Position numbers and translations under genes: made by a program. Source: Proteus vulgaris (GTDB lineage Bacteria > Pseudomonadota > Gammaproteobacteria > Enterobacterales > Enterobacteriaceae). Taken from it: DNA of 64,000 nucleotides. The notes beneath the pieces are model-generated. The model made no database searches. It was not told the DNA's origin and worked only from the letters and a program-made list of their open reading frames with translations. Below, one piece after another: positions 27,119-35,898 of this stretch. The first letter of the stretch is position 1, and each line of letters opens with the position of its first letter. The stretch spans positions 3,509,501 to 3,573,500 of the forward strand of contig LR590468.1 of the NCBI GenBank assembly GCA_901472505.1, given 5' to 3'.

Positions 27119-29755
27119 GTGTTGTTAAGAAAAACAATCAAATGGACAGGGACGATACTGGTAGGTGTAAGCCTAATCGGTACTGCGTTGTGGGTATCTA
27201 TCCCTCGTTGGTTGCCTGTTGTTGCAAAAATTTATCTACCTGAAGGTGTCACTCTTTCATTATCTCAGCCACAATTACAACGGGCAGGCGTTTCTGTTGA
27301 GAATATTGCATTAAAGACAGCCAGTTGTACTTTAGCAAACATGGACAACTTTGCTTTTTCTTATCGAAAAGAACAAATTGATAAACTGCAATTTAATAGT
27401 CAGAAACTTACTATTGATGAGCACTGTTTTTCAACGATGCCACCGAATAAGCAGGAAGAGGCGGTATCAGTACCTGTTGAGATAAATTCCTTATTAACGT
27501 CGATACCCTATTTATCTGTCAATATAGAAAATCTACTCTTAAAAGAAAATGCCCGCTATCAAGGTTCGTTACAGCTAAAAACACAAAATGATGGACGATT
27601 AGTGACGTTCCAAGGAGAAAATGCTCAACTCGGTATTTTTATTAGAGATAATAAATGGCTAGATATAAAGCAATTCAAATTGAATTTACCTGATGACAAT
27701 AATATTGAACTTGCAGCTGAAATAGCATTACCAATTGACATTGCGTCATTACCTGAAAAAGGTACGATTGATGCGACTTTATTAACTTCTCATTATGCTT
27801 ATCCCTTAGTCCTCATTCTTGAATGGGAAGGACAATCAGGCACTATTTCACTTGCTGAGCAAGGTGGTGGCCATGCATTGGCTCTATTACCTTGGCATGT
27901 TACCCCCGAAAATATAAAGATTGAACAAGGTCGTTGGGAATGGTTTGGATTAGATCAACCTTTGCGTGGGGGGATTAATATTAATATTGCTCAATGGCAA
28001 AAAGGTCTGACAGATTTAAGATTAAGTGCACGATTAAATGTAATGACAGAGGGTCATGCAGGAAAAGGAAATTTAGTTATTTCAATTCCTGAGACGGCAG
28101 TAAATTGGTTAGATGCACATATTCCTATTCAAATTACCGGAGTGGTTAATAAAGAATTAATGCAAGCCAGTGCGCGATTACCTATTAACGTGACAGGAAC
28201 ATTCGTTGATCCTACTGTTGAATTTCAATCTGGCTCGTTACTTCGTTTTAAAGGTCCATTAACTGAAACGCTTACGATAAAAGATGCACGCTTACCCTTA
28301 GCAGGAACGACATTTTCATCAAAAGGTTTTAATGGCCGTTTAAATGCGATTGTTGTCGCACAAGACAAGATTTGGGGGGATTATCGTATTCATTTTCAAG
28401 GTAAGGCAACTGATTTTTTACCTGATAATGGGACTTGGCAATGGCGTTATTGGGGAGAAGGAAATTTATTACCTTTAAAAGCACGTTGGGATATTGCGGG
28501 AACAGGGTATTGGGTTGATAAAATCATCAGCTTTGAAAAAATTAATACAGGTTTTGACGTTTTAAAATATCAACATACAACGATGACGGCACCTCGATTA
28601 TCGTTAGAAAGTCCGTTTCGTTGGATAAGAGATGAGAAAAAGCCCGCATTTGGTGGAAAATTAAAATTAACTAGTCAACGTATTGATTTTCCGTCAGGTG
28701 GTTTTCTAGATAAAGCCGATTTTATTGCCACGATCAGTGGTGAATCACCCTTCAATTTTAATGTAAAAGGTGAGTTAAGCGCTAAACCCAACATAGGACC
28801 TATTGCAATTAATACACGTTGGGATGGGGCAAGATTAAGGGGGCAAATGCGTTGGCCCTTACAGCCAATAAATGTTTTTCAATCTTTAATTCCAGATAAG
28901 TTAGGGATTACCCTTGATAAAGGTGAACTCTATACCCAAGCAGATTTTTCTATTGCACCAGAACAAGGCTTAATTGCTGGTGGACATCTTGTGGTTAAGC
29001 AGGGGGGAATGTGGCTTAAAGAGGGCATTTTAGAAGGCTTAGATTTTATTTTGCCTTGGCGTTTAAACGGTGATGAATGGCAACTGGGGGTTAAACAACC
29101 TGTTCAGTTACGGATAAAACGCGTTAATAATCTTTTTGAAATGACTGATATTACGGCTGACCTTCAAGGTTTTTACCCAACAACAGAAAATAAACCGCTA
29201 GTTTTATCCAATGTGAATGTAGCAATGCTTGATGGCACTATTTCGTTGGCAAAACTCACTATTCCACAGCATGAAGCAGCGATTATTTCTCTTGATAATA
29301 TTCAATTAAGTCATCTGTTTACTTTATTAAAAGTGACCCAGTTTGCTGCATCAGGTAAAGTTAGCGGGGAATTTCCATTCTTTATTAATAATAATCAATG
29401 GATTATTAAAGATGGTTGGCTTGCTAATTCATCATATTTGACGTTAAGACTTGATAAAGACTTTGTTGATTCAATTGATGATAATAATATGTCAGCGGGT
29501 ATTGCTATGGCGTGGTTACGTTATTTAGAGATCAATCGCTCTTGGACTCGCGTCAACTTAAGTAATTTAGGTGAGTTAATATTAGAGGCTGAAATTCAGG
29601 GAACGAATCCTCTAGAAGATAAACGTCGACAAGTTAACTTCAATTATCGACACGAAGAAAATGTCTTTCAATTATGGCGGAGTTTACGATTTGGTTCACA
29701 ATTGGAAGAGTGGTTAGAAAAAAGCTTATCAGATTTAGGGAGTGAGTCAGAGTGA
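27119..29755 (+). CDS. ydbH: YdbH, AsmA/TamB-like envelope phospholipid-transport protein
   Basis: 878 residues (E. coli 879). One N-terminal inner-membrane helix (about 8-28) is followed by a long periplasmic beta-rich region and the DUF748/dicarboxylate-transport-like C-terminus. YdbH, TamB and YhdP are partly redundant bridges for phospholipid movement between the membranes. The start is GTG at 27119, with AAAAGGAA at 27106-27113; nearby ATGs are out of frame and stop at once. The stop overlaps the ynbE start (GTGA), so translation is coupled. Confidence 0.9.
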   Translation: MLLRKTIKWTGTILVGVSLIGTALWVSIPRWLPVVAKIYLPEGVTLSLSQPQLQRAGVSVENIALKTASCTLANMDNFAFSYRKEQIDKLQFNSQKLTIDEHCFSTMPPNKQEEAVSVPVEINSLLTSIPYLSVNIENLLLKENARYQGSLQLKTQNDGRLVTFQGENAQLGIFIRDNKWLDIKQFKLNLPDDNNIELAAEIALPIDIASLPEKGTIDATLLTSHYAYPLVLILEWEGQSGTISLAEQGGGHALALLPWHVTPENIKIEQGRWEWFGLDQPLRGGININIAQWQKGLTDLRLSARLNVMTEGHAGKGNLVISIPETAVNWLDAHIPIQITGVVNKELMQASARLPINVTGTFVDPTVEFQSGSLLRFKGPLTETLTIKDARLPLAGTTFSSKGFNGRLNAIVVAQDKIWGDYRIHFQGKATDFLPDNGTWQWRYWGEGNLLPLKARWDIAGTGYWVDKIISFEKINTGFDVLKYQHTTMTAPRLSLESPFRWIRDEKKPAFGGKLKLTSQRIDFPSGGFLDKADFIATISGESPFNFNVKGELSAKPNIGPIAINTRWDGARLRGQMRWPLQPINVFQSLIPDKLGITLDKGELYTQADFSIAPEQGLIAGGHLVVKQGGMWLKEGILEGLDFILPWRLNGDEWQLGVKQPVQLRIKRVNNLFEMTDITADLQGFYPTTENKPLVLSNVNVAMLDGTISLAKLTIPQHEAAIISLDNIQLSHLFTLLKVTQFAASGKVSGEFPFFINNNQWIIKDGWLANSSYLTLRLDKDFVDSIDDNNMSAGIAMAWLRYLEINRSWTRVNLSNLGELILEAEIQGTNPLEDKRRQVNFNYRHEENVFQLWRSLRFGSQLEEWLEKSLSDLGSESE

Positions 29756-29958
29756 AACCATTATTTTTAAGAAAATTATTTATATTAACAGCCTTAATAA
29801 TGGGAATATCGGCGTTAACAGGATGTATTCGACTCGAAGTTGCTACACCTGATAAACCGATTAATATAAATATGAATGTTAAAATTGAACATGAGATTAA
29901 TGTAAAAATAGATCGCCAAGTAGAAGATCTCTTAAAAAATAACAGCGCCATTTTTTAA
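29752..29958 (+). CDS. ynbE: YnbE-family outer membrane lipoprotein
   Basis: 68 residues. A lipoprotein signal peptide with lipobox LTGC is followed by IRLEVATPDKPININMNVKI and HEINVKIDRQVEDLL, the family core. In E. coli YnbE partners YdbH to form an intermembrane bridge. The GTG start overlaps the ydbH stop by 4 bases. Confidence 0.92.
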   Translation: MKPLFLRKLFILTALIMGISALTGCIRLEVATPDKPININMNVKIEHEINVKIDRQVEDLLKNNSAIF

Positions 29959-29965
29959 AGGATAG

Positions 29966-30292
29966 ATGATGAATTATAAAAAATATCTCTTAAGTTTTGC
30001 GCTAATGTTGACTTTAGTGAGTACTAATGCCACAGCATTAACACTTGATGAAGCAAGAGAGCAGGGATTAGTGGGAGAAACATTTAGTGGCTACATCGAG
30101 CTTGTTCAAATAAATAATAAACAGGCTCAACGACTTGTTGATGAAATAAATCAAGCGAGGAAGACAAAATATGCTGAAATCGCTAGAACTAATCAAGTAA
30201 CGCCGGAATCTGTTGCTCGACTTGCGGGTGAAAAGCTAGTCGCAAGGGCTAATGAAGGTGAATTTGTCAAAGGTATCAATGGAAAATGGTGA
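29966..30292 (+). CDS. ydbL: YdbL-family periplasmic protein
   Basis: 108 residues of the YdbL/DUF1318 family. A signal peptide ends near NATA, followed by LTLDEARE and an Arg/Glu-rich helical region ending VKGINGKW. It modulates the YdbH-YnbE pair in E. coli. It is 7 bases after ynbE, the third gene of the operon. ATG 29966 or the next codon 29969; the latter is better spaced from AAGGA. Confidence 0.9.
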   Translation: MMNYKKYLLSFALMLTLVSTNATALTLDEAREQGLVGETFSGYIELVQINNKQAQRLVDEINQARKTKYAEIARTNQVTPESVARLAGEKLVARANEGEFVKGINGKW

Positions 30293-30341
30293 AGAAATAA
30301 CTAAGCCTTAAAATAAATATTTAATAACTACTTAGTATATT

Positions 30342-30378
30342 TAAAGCACGAGCTAGGATAAATAGCAACCGTGCTTTT
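30342..30378 (+). terminator. Terminator after ydbH-ynbE-ydbL
   Basis: AAAGCACG...CGTGCTTTT with an inner GCTA/TAGC stem, ending in TTTTCT. Confidence 0.7.
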
Positions 30379-30425
30379 CTATCATTATAATTACTCACTA
30401 TCATTAAACATAACAACATCGTCAT

Positions 30426-30944
30426 TTATTTTGTAATAAACTGAATGTTTGATTGTATATAACCAGGCTTAGGGGGTAAGTCATCTTTTTTTACATAATT
30501 AGCTAAAAAATAAAACTCTGCTTCTCCATCAATAAGTTCTTCAACAAACTCATTTTTTTCATTAAGGTTTATGGGGGTTTCCTCATCATTGTACAATAAT
30601 TGAAATGCAATATTAGTGCTTGCATTATCGCCAGTAATCATATTTTTTAAATAACCAGTATTAGTATCAATGCTCGAATTTTCAATTTTCAAACGAACTT
30701 CACCATGAGTTTTAGAACAATCTTTTATAATAATAATGATAATATGATTGTCTATATTTGCTAATGTTCCTGCTTCATGTGATGAAAAATCATTTTCATT
30801 AATAGAAAGCCTATCACTAATATTTTCATAGATATAATCAATATCACAACTTAAAGGAATTTCATGATCACCACGGCTAGCTGTTGATGGTAATGAAAAA
30901 GATGTAAGTAGTAACATAATGATTAACTGAGTGATTTTTTTCAT
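30426..30944 (-). CDS. Minor fimbrial subunit or tip protein
   Basis: 172 residues. Signal peptide 1-23 (SLPSTA-S), then a single pilin-like domain with the two cysteines CDIDY and KDCSKTHGEVRLKIENS, spaced as in type 1 pilins, and a donor-strand-type C-terminus (GYIQSNIQFITK). It is the last gene of the fimbrial operon, 25 bases after the usher, the usual place for a tip or minor subunit. It has no large receptor-binding domain. Extremely AT-rich. Confidence 0.75.
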   Translation of the reverse strand: MKKITQLIIMLLLTSFSLPSTASRGDHEIPLSCDIDYIYENISDRLSINENDFSSHEAGTLANIDNHIIIIIIKDCSKTHGEVRLKIENSSIDTNTGYLKNMITGDNASTNIAFQLLYNDEETPINLNEKNEFVEELIDGEAEFYFLANYVKKDDLPPKPGYIQSNIQFITK

Positions 30945-30969
30945 ATTTTCTTAATAGAGATAATTTAGT

Positions 30970-33340
30970 TTAAATACAGTTGATTTCTTTTTTTATTAGT
31001 GTGGCGTTTTTTTCATTATCATCAATTTCATAATTAAATTGACACTGCTTATCTTCTTCCCATCTTACTTTTACTAAGCCACTCTCTGTAACACCAGAAA
31101 GAAAAATAATATTATTTTCCGACACTAACCCATGTGATGTAATATTATCCTCTGTGTCTAATACGGTAACTACTGATGCGAAAGGAAGTGGAGTTGTTGA
31201 TTTAAAAATAATACGATATCCTATTTTTATAGGAAAGTTATTTTAGATACTGCGCCTAATGTGGGAATAATATTTTTGCTATAAAACTTCTGTTTCTGCT
31301 TTTTGGGGTAATGTCGTTGCATTTAATTTAATGTTATTTATTCGATAAGGTGTAATATTATTTAAAACTAGATTTCCAAAAAAATCAGTTTCCATTTTTG
31401 ATGAAAGTGACGTTTTGATTCCAGATATTCCTTGTGTATTAATTAATGCAAATGTTCTACCTAAACGAGGAGTAAGAGTAATGCCATTAGAATGAAGGAC
31501 AATTCCTCCATTAATAGAAATATTATAATTATAATTATCTTCCATTTTGTTTGCATTAAATGTGTAAGATTGATAGTTGTTTTGATAACGGGCATTAGTG
31601 GAAAATTGGTTAAATTTTCTTTTCTCATCATACGTGTGTTGATAATTTAATGAATATCCTAAATTATGATTAAGCAGACTGCCTCCGATGTTGGTAGTAT
31701 TGATATAATGTTTTTTATTACCTTGATAATTTGTTTGATTATTAAACCAATGATTATGGTCACTATTATTTCCCAATGGTATATGGAGATTAAGTGAGAA
31801 TGAATGATCAAAAATAGATTTATTTTTTTTAAAATCATATTTAAGGTTATAGTTTATTTTATTTATTGAAGATGAAAGAGAAGTACTTAACCCAAAATCT
31901 TTAGATATTTTTCTATATATTTTTTCTTGATACTGAAAAGAAAGATAACCCAAGTTACTAAAGTTTTTTGATAAAGAAAATGAATAATTTCTTTTAACTC
32001 CATCGTTTTTTTGAAAATTATCTAAATAATGATAAAAAGATATTTTAGAAGTAAAATAGATTTGCGTTTTAAGCATACTTTTTTGATAAAGAAATTGATA
32101 TTTTAATTTATTTTTACTATTTTCATAACTTAAGTCTGTTGCTAAACCACCCAATATACCTAAATCAAGAGATAGTCCAGATAGGTAATTCATATGGTTA
32201 TCTCGTTTTTTTATTGCGCTATATGAGGTGATTTTTTGGCTAAGGCCATAGGAAAACTCACTTAAAAGGAAAGTAGAATTTTCTTTATGGTTATTATTGG
32301 GTAATGTACCAGCAATTAAATTATATTGATAGCTACCTTTATTTAGCTGATTAGGAAGTGATGTAAAATAATGGGTTGAGGTTTTGATTCTGCCATCCTC
32401 TTCTTTTATTTCTAACGTTAGTTTTCCACTTCTTAAAACAGGTAATGAATTTATAATAAATGGACCCGGAGGAACGGTGGTTTCATAAATAACTTTGTCA
32501 CCTTGTCTGATCACTACTTGAGCTTCAGTATCAGCCATTCCTTCTATAATCGGTTTGTTAGCATAAAGAGTATTACTTGAAATTAAATTATTGGATATTA
32601 ATTGAAAGCCAATTATTTTATCAGTTGGTAATATTCGTGTTGTAGGTGAAAAATTACCACCATAAAAAATAGAAGAAAAAGAATTAATTTGTCGATATGC
32701 ATATATTGATGAAAGCTTAGATTGATAACGATCTTTCGTCCAATCAAATCTACTTTGACCACGTACACGCCAAGCTCCCATGTTAATTCCTGAATATAAA
32801 TTGAGCTTTTGCTCAATAGATTTTTTTTGATGATACTTAATCCAATATGAGTATTGGGTGAATAATGCTGTAATTCCATCATCCCAGTTTTGTTCATTTG
32901 CAATATAATCAGTTGTCTTTATTAATGCTTTTTTGTGGAATAATTAAATTTAACTTCTGATTAGAGAAATGATATTTAAAGTCGATTGAAAGATCACTTA
33001 AAAGTATTGAGCCTTTATTCTTTTTGTCAATTTTATAAAAATCTGAATCAATGCCAAGAGAAATAAAATCATCGATAGAAAAATAAGGTGTTAATTTATT
33101 ATCTATATTTTTAAAATAAAGAAGTTTTGCTGTTTTTTTTCTATTATTTATATGAATGATAGAGTGATAAAAACCTTCAGGTTTTTTATTTTCAAGAAGC
33201 AGTTTAATCGTATCATCACTAATGTTAAAAAGTGAATAAGAATAAAGAGATAGAAAATTATTTTGTGCGACAGTATCTTTATTGAAAATAATCATTAAAA
33301 TAAAAAAAGTGATCTCTTTTTTTTTAAATTTAATCTTCAT
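30970..33340 (-). pseudogene. Fimbrial outer membrane usher, frame broken by three single-base indels
   Basis: PapC/FimD-type usher. The N-terminal chaperone-binding domain is intact up to NLIIPQK (about 32930), where a run of six A (minus strand) shifts the frame. Using five restores ALIKTTDYIANEQNWDDGIT and the barrel with NMGAWRVRGQSRFDW. Near 31285 an extra T, and near 31245 a missing T, again shift the frame before the C-terminal plug-side domain (ASVVTVLDTEDN to KQCQFNY and NCI). Correcting all three gives a continuous 789-residue usher of normal size. It overlaps the chaperone gene by 11 bases. Confidence 0.85.
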
Positions 33341-34031
33341 TAATTATGGCCTTCTCTGTCGCATTGATTTCTACGCCAAATTGATCAATCGTTTTCCATT
33401 TAATCAATCCACTTTCTTTAATTACATTTCTTGTATTATGTTTTGTAAAAGGCGGAATTGTTTTACTTTTATTATTCAATAAAACTTCATTTAAACTAAT
33501 TTTAAGTAAGGTGATAAAATAAGGTGTTGGGTTATTTATAATCAACTCATTGTTTTTGTTTTTTAAAAACTCAATCTTTTCATAAGAAGTTTTGGCATTT
33601 TTCTCTATTGATATAGGTCTATATATTAAGTTATAAACAGAGTTCATTGATATGTGTAATAAATTTTCGTTTCCATCTGAATTAGATAGCAAAGGTATTC
33701 TTTTAATGTTTATTCTATACAATGTTTCTCTATCTTTTTTTTCTATTTCACTTAATCTAAATATTTTCAAAGAATAATTTTCGTCTTTTTCTATTTTAAA
33801 GAGTGGTGGAGTGATGATAAAAGGTAATTCATCATCATTATTTTCATTGTAATGTGAAATCCAGCTTTGTATAAAATAGTTATTATCTGTTTTGTTTTTT
33901 ATTTCAATGACTTCTTGATTTTGACTTTCAATAAAAATAAATCTATTCTTATTTATTTCTATTGCTGAATAACCATAAATAGGAAAAATAGTAAATATGG
34001 ATAAAATGGTGACTTTTATTTTTTTGATCAT
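33330..34031 (-). CDS. Periplasmic fimbrial chaperone
   Basis: 233-residue PapD-like chaperone with an N-terminal signal peptide (about 1-22). The first Ig domain has the donor-strand G1-type stretch RETLYRINIKRIP, and the second starts near NLIYRPISI. Delivers pilin subunits to the usher by donor-strand complementation. The sequence is diverged and Lys/Asn/Ile-rich, like its AT-rich neighbours. It lies between the major subunit and the usher. Confidence 0.85.
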   Translation of the reverse strand: MIKKIKVTILSIFTIFPIYGYSAIEINKNRFIFIESQNQEVIEIKNKTDNNYFIQSWISHYNENNDDELPFIITPPLFKIEKDENYSLKIFRLSEIEKKDRETLYRINIKRIPLLSNSDGNENLLHISMNSVYNLIYRPISIEKNAKTSYEKIEFLKNKNNELIINNPTPYFITLLKISLNEVLLNNKSKTIPPFTKHNTRNVIKESGLIKWKTIDQFGVEINATEKAIINED

Positions 34032-34086
34032 GCTTTATTGTTTTATGGTAAGTTATATTTTTTTACTATAAATTCACAGTATTAAA

Positions 34087-34110
34087 ACAAAGCTGGAAAA
34101 CCAGCTTTGT
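34087..34110 (-). terminator. Attenuator between major pilin and chaperone genes
   Basis: ACAAAGCTGG-loop-CCAGCTTTGT followed by TTTAAT on the minus strand, in the 92-bp gap after the pilin gene. A partial terminator here would give more pilin than assembly proteins, a common fimbrial design. Confidence 0.7.
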
Positions 34111-34123
34111 CTATTCTTAAATG

Positions 34124-34684
34124 TTAACCTTGATCGGCAACATCAGAATAAATAACATCGAAATTTAAGCTGGTTATTACTTTTCCAGGAGTTGCATCTA
34201 TATTATCTGGCTTTTTATAATTTGCGTAAAATTTATAACTTGCCATATGTGTTACTTGATCAATTTTTGCTTTAAATTGTGTGTTATTTTCCTGTGCTAA
34301 ATCTATCTCGCTTCCAGTTGTATCTAAAATAGCAACGGACACATTACTACCATTATCTTTAGATATGACAGTGTTTTCTAATGTGCTCTTTCCTTGGTTT
34401 TGAACTCTTAATTTAATATTATTAAGTTCTTGAGTACAATTTTCAAAGATAATATTAATTTCTTTTGCTTCCACATTTGCTAAATTAGATAATGTAAAAT
34501 TATTTTCTTGAACATTAGGTAACTGAATTTCAGCTATTGGTTGTAATATGCAACTAGGTGTTGCTGTTATTTGGCCTTTAATATTAACTATACCTACACT
34601 GTTTTTTTCATATTCAGTAGCATTTGATTGAGTTGATAAAAAAGCCGTAGATAGAATAAATATTGAGAGTATGCTTTTTTTCAT
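34124..34684 (-). CDS. Major fimbrial subunit, type 1 pilin family
   Basis: 186 residues. Signal peptide ends at SNA (about residue 22). Mature type 1 pilin fold with the disulfide cysteines ATPSCIL and IFENCTQEL. The beta zipper is at the C-terminus (SLNFDVIYSDVADQG, with penultimate aromatic Tyr). It is the first gene of the operon. ATG 34684 has GGAATTTACG upstream; four more in-frame codons precede it. The 300-bp region upstream (34685-34988) is over 75 percent AT and shows no invertible-element repeats that I could find. Confidence 0.85.
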   Translation of the reverse strand: MKKSILSIFILSTAFLSTQSNATEYEKNSVGIVNIKGQITATPSCILQPIAEIQLPNVQENNFTLSNLANVEAKEINIIFENCTQELNNIKLRVQNQGKSTLENTVISKDNGSNVSVAILDTTGSEIDLAQENNTQFKAKIDQVTHMASYKFYANYKKPDNIDATPGKVITSLNFDVIYSDVADQG

Positions 34685-34988
34685 CGTAAATTCCATTTAT
34701 TGAATTAATAAAATTATTTGATTTTTTATATGTTTGTTGAAACGCCTAAATGTTATTTATTTGTTTTTTATAAATCAAATTAACTTTTTATTGATAATTT
34801 CATTATTAATATGAATTAAAGAATAAGTAGTAATGAATGGCTATTAAAATAAATTTTATTTAGTCGATGATTTAAAAATTTGATTAAGTTTGGATTTTTT
34901 ATCTATCAAGGTTTTTAAATTATAAATCAACAATGTTCTTTTTATAAAAGAGGTGTTGATATAAAAATGATGCTGTTAAATATAACTA

Positions 34989-35017
34989 TAAAAAAAGCAC
35001 CTGAATTAGGTGCTTTT
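34989..35017 (-). terminator. Intrinsic terminator after azoR
   Basis: AAAAGCACCT-AATTC-AGGTGCTTTTTTT on the minus strand, just past the azoR stop. Confidence 0.85.
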
Positions 35018-35041
35018 AAAGAATAATAGAAATACAAATTA

Positions 35042-35665
35042 CTATTTTACAGTAATGCTTCTTGTATTAATAACAGCATCAATTTCTTTTTGTGCTTGCA
35101 GGTGAGCTTGCTGTGTGTATTCTTCACCAAAAGCTGTACCTTCAGCCATAATAAATTGTACGTCGTGAATGCCAATAAATGCTAAAAATTGTTTTAGAAA
35201 AGGAACGATAAGATCAGAAGGTTGATCTTTATGAACACCACCACGACTAGTTAATACAATAGCTTGTTTATTTTCAAGTAAGCCTACAGAGCCGGCTTCG
35301 GTATATTTAAATGTTTCACCCGCACGAGCGATATAATCAATGTAATGTTTTAACTGTGCTGGAATTGAGAAGTTATACATTGGTGCAGTAATAATAATCA
35401 TATCATGCGATTTTAATTCACTAATTAATTCATCTGATAATGCTCTGGCTACTTTTTGTTCATCAGAGAGCATTTCTGTTTCTTGTCCAAAAGCAAATAG
35501 GGTAGCCTGGTCCAAAGTTGGTACGGTATTTTTAGCGAGGTCACGTACAGTAATAACATCATCTTTATAGTTGTTCTGCCAATTTTCAATCAAATAATCG
35601 GCCATTTTATTACTGTGTGAGTAGCTTTCTAAAATGCTGGATTTTAGTACAAGGATCTTTTTCAT
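35042..35665 (-). CDS. azoR: FMN-dependent NADH-azoreductase
   Basis: 207-residue flavodoxin-fold quinone/azo reductase (E. coli AzoR 201). Reduces quinones and azo dyes with NADH. The FMN phosphate loop is in VLKSSILESYSHSNKMADYL, and the flavin-contact segments are TAPMYNFSIPAQLKHYID and VLTSRGG. ATG 35665 matches the family N-terminus MKKILVLKSS; a seven-codon upstream extension is unlikely. Divergent from hrpA, as in E. coli. Confidence 0.95.
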   Translation of the reverse strand: MKKILVLKSSILESYSHSNKMADYLIENWQNNYKDDVITVRDLAKNTVPTLDQATLFAFGQETEMLSDEQKVARALSDELISELKSHDMIIITAPMYNFSIPAQLKHYIDYIARAGETFKYTEAGSVGLLENKQAIVLTSRGGVHKDQPSDLIVPFLKQFLAFIGIHDVQFIMAEGTAFGEEYTQQAHLQAQKEIDAVINTRSITVK

Positions 35666-35898
35666 TATTTTCTCTTGATCTATCAAATATGCTATTAGTT
35701 TAAATTTGTTGGTTTACGGTATTTTACTCTATCTTTTAACAATCACATCTCAATCCTTTGAATATGCTATTCAAATATATTGATTATATAAAATCATAGG
35801 CTAAGAAATTTAACCAAGCCTTTATGTGCCAATAGTCTGTTGTGATATCATACTTGCATTAGTTTTGATTAGAATAACCTCAAAAAGGATAATAAAAG

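Noticed and set aside
32925..32940. Programmed ribosomal frameshift at the A-rich run in the usher
   Set aside because: Classic -1 slippage at A-AAA-AAG needs codon boundaries not present here, and the required shift is +1; two further shifts are needed in the same gene, so indels are the simpler explanation.
34685..34988. Invertible promoter element for the fimbrial operon
   Set aside because: No pair of inverted repeats flanking a promoter-sized segment and no recombinase gene nearby.
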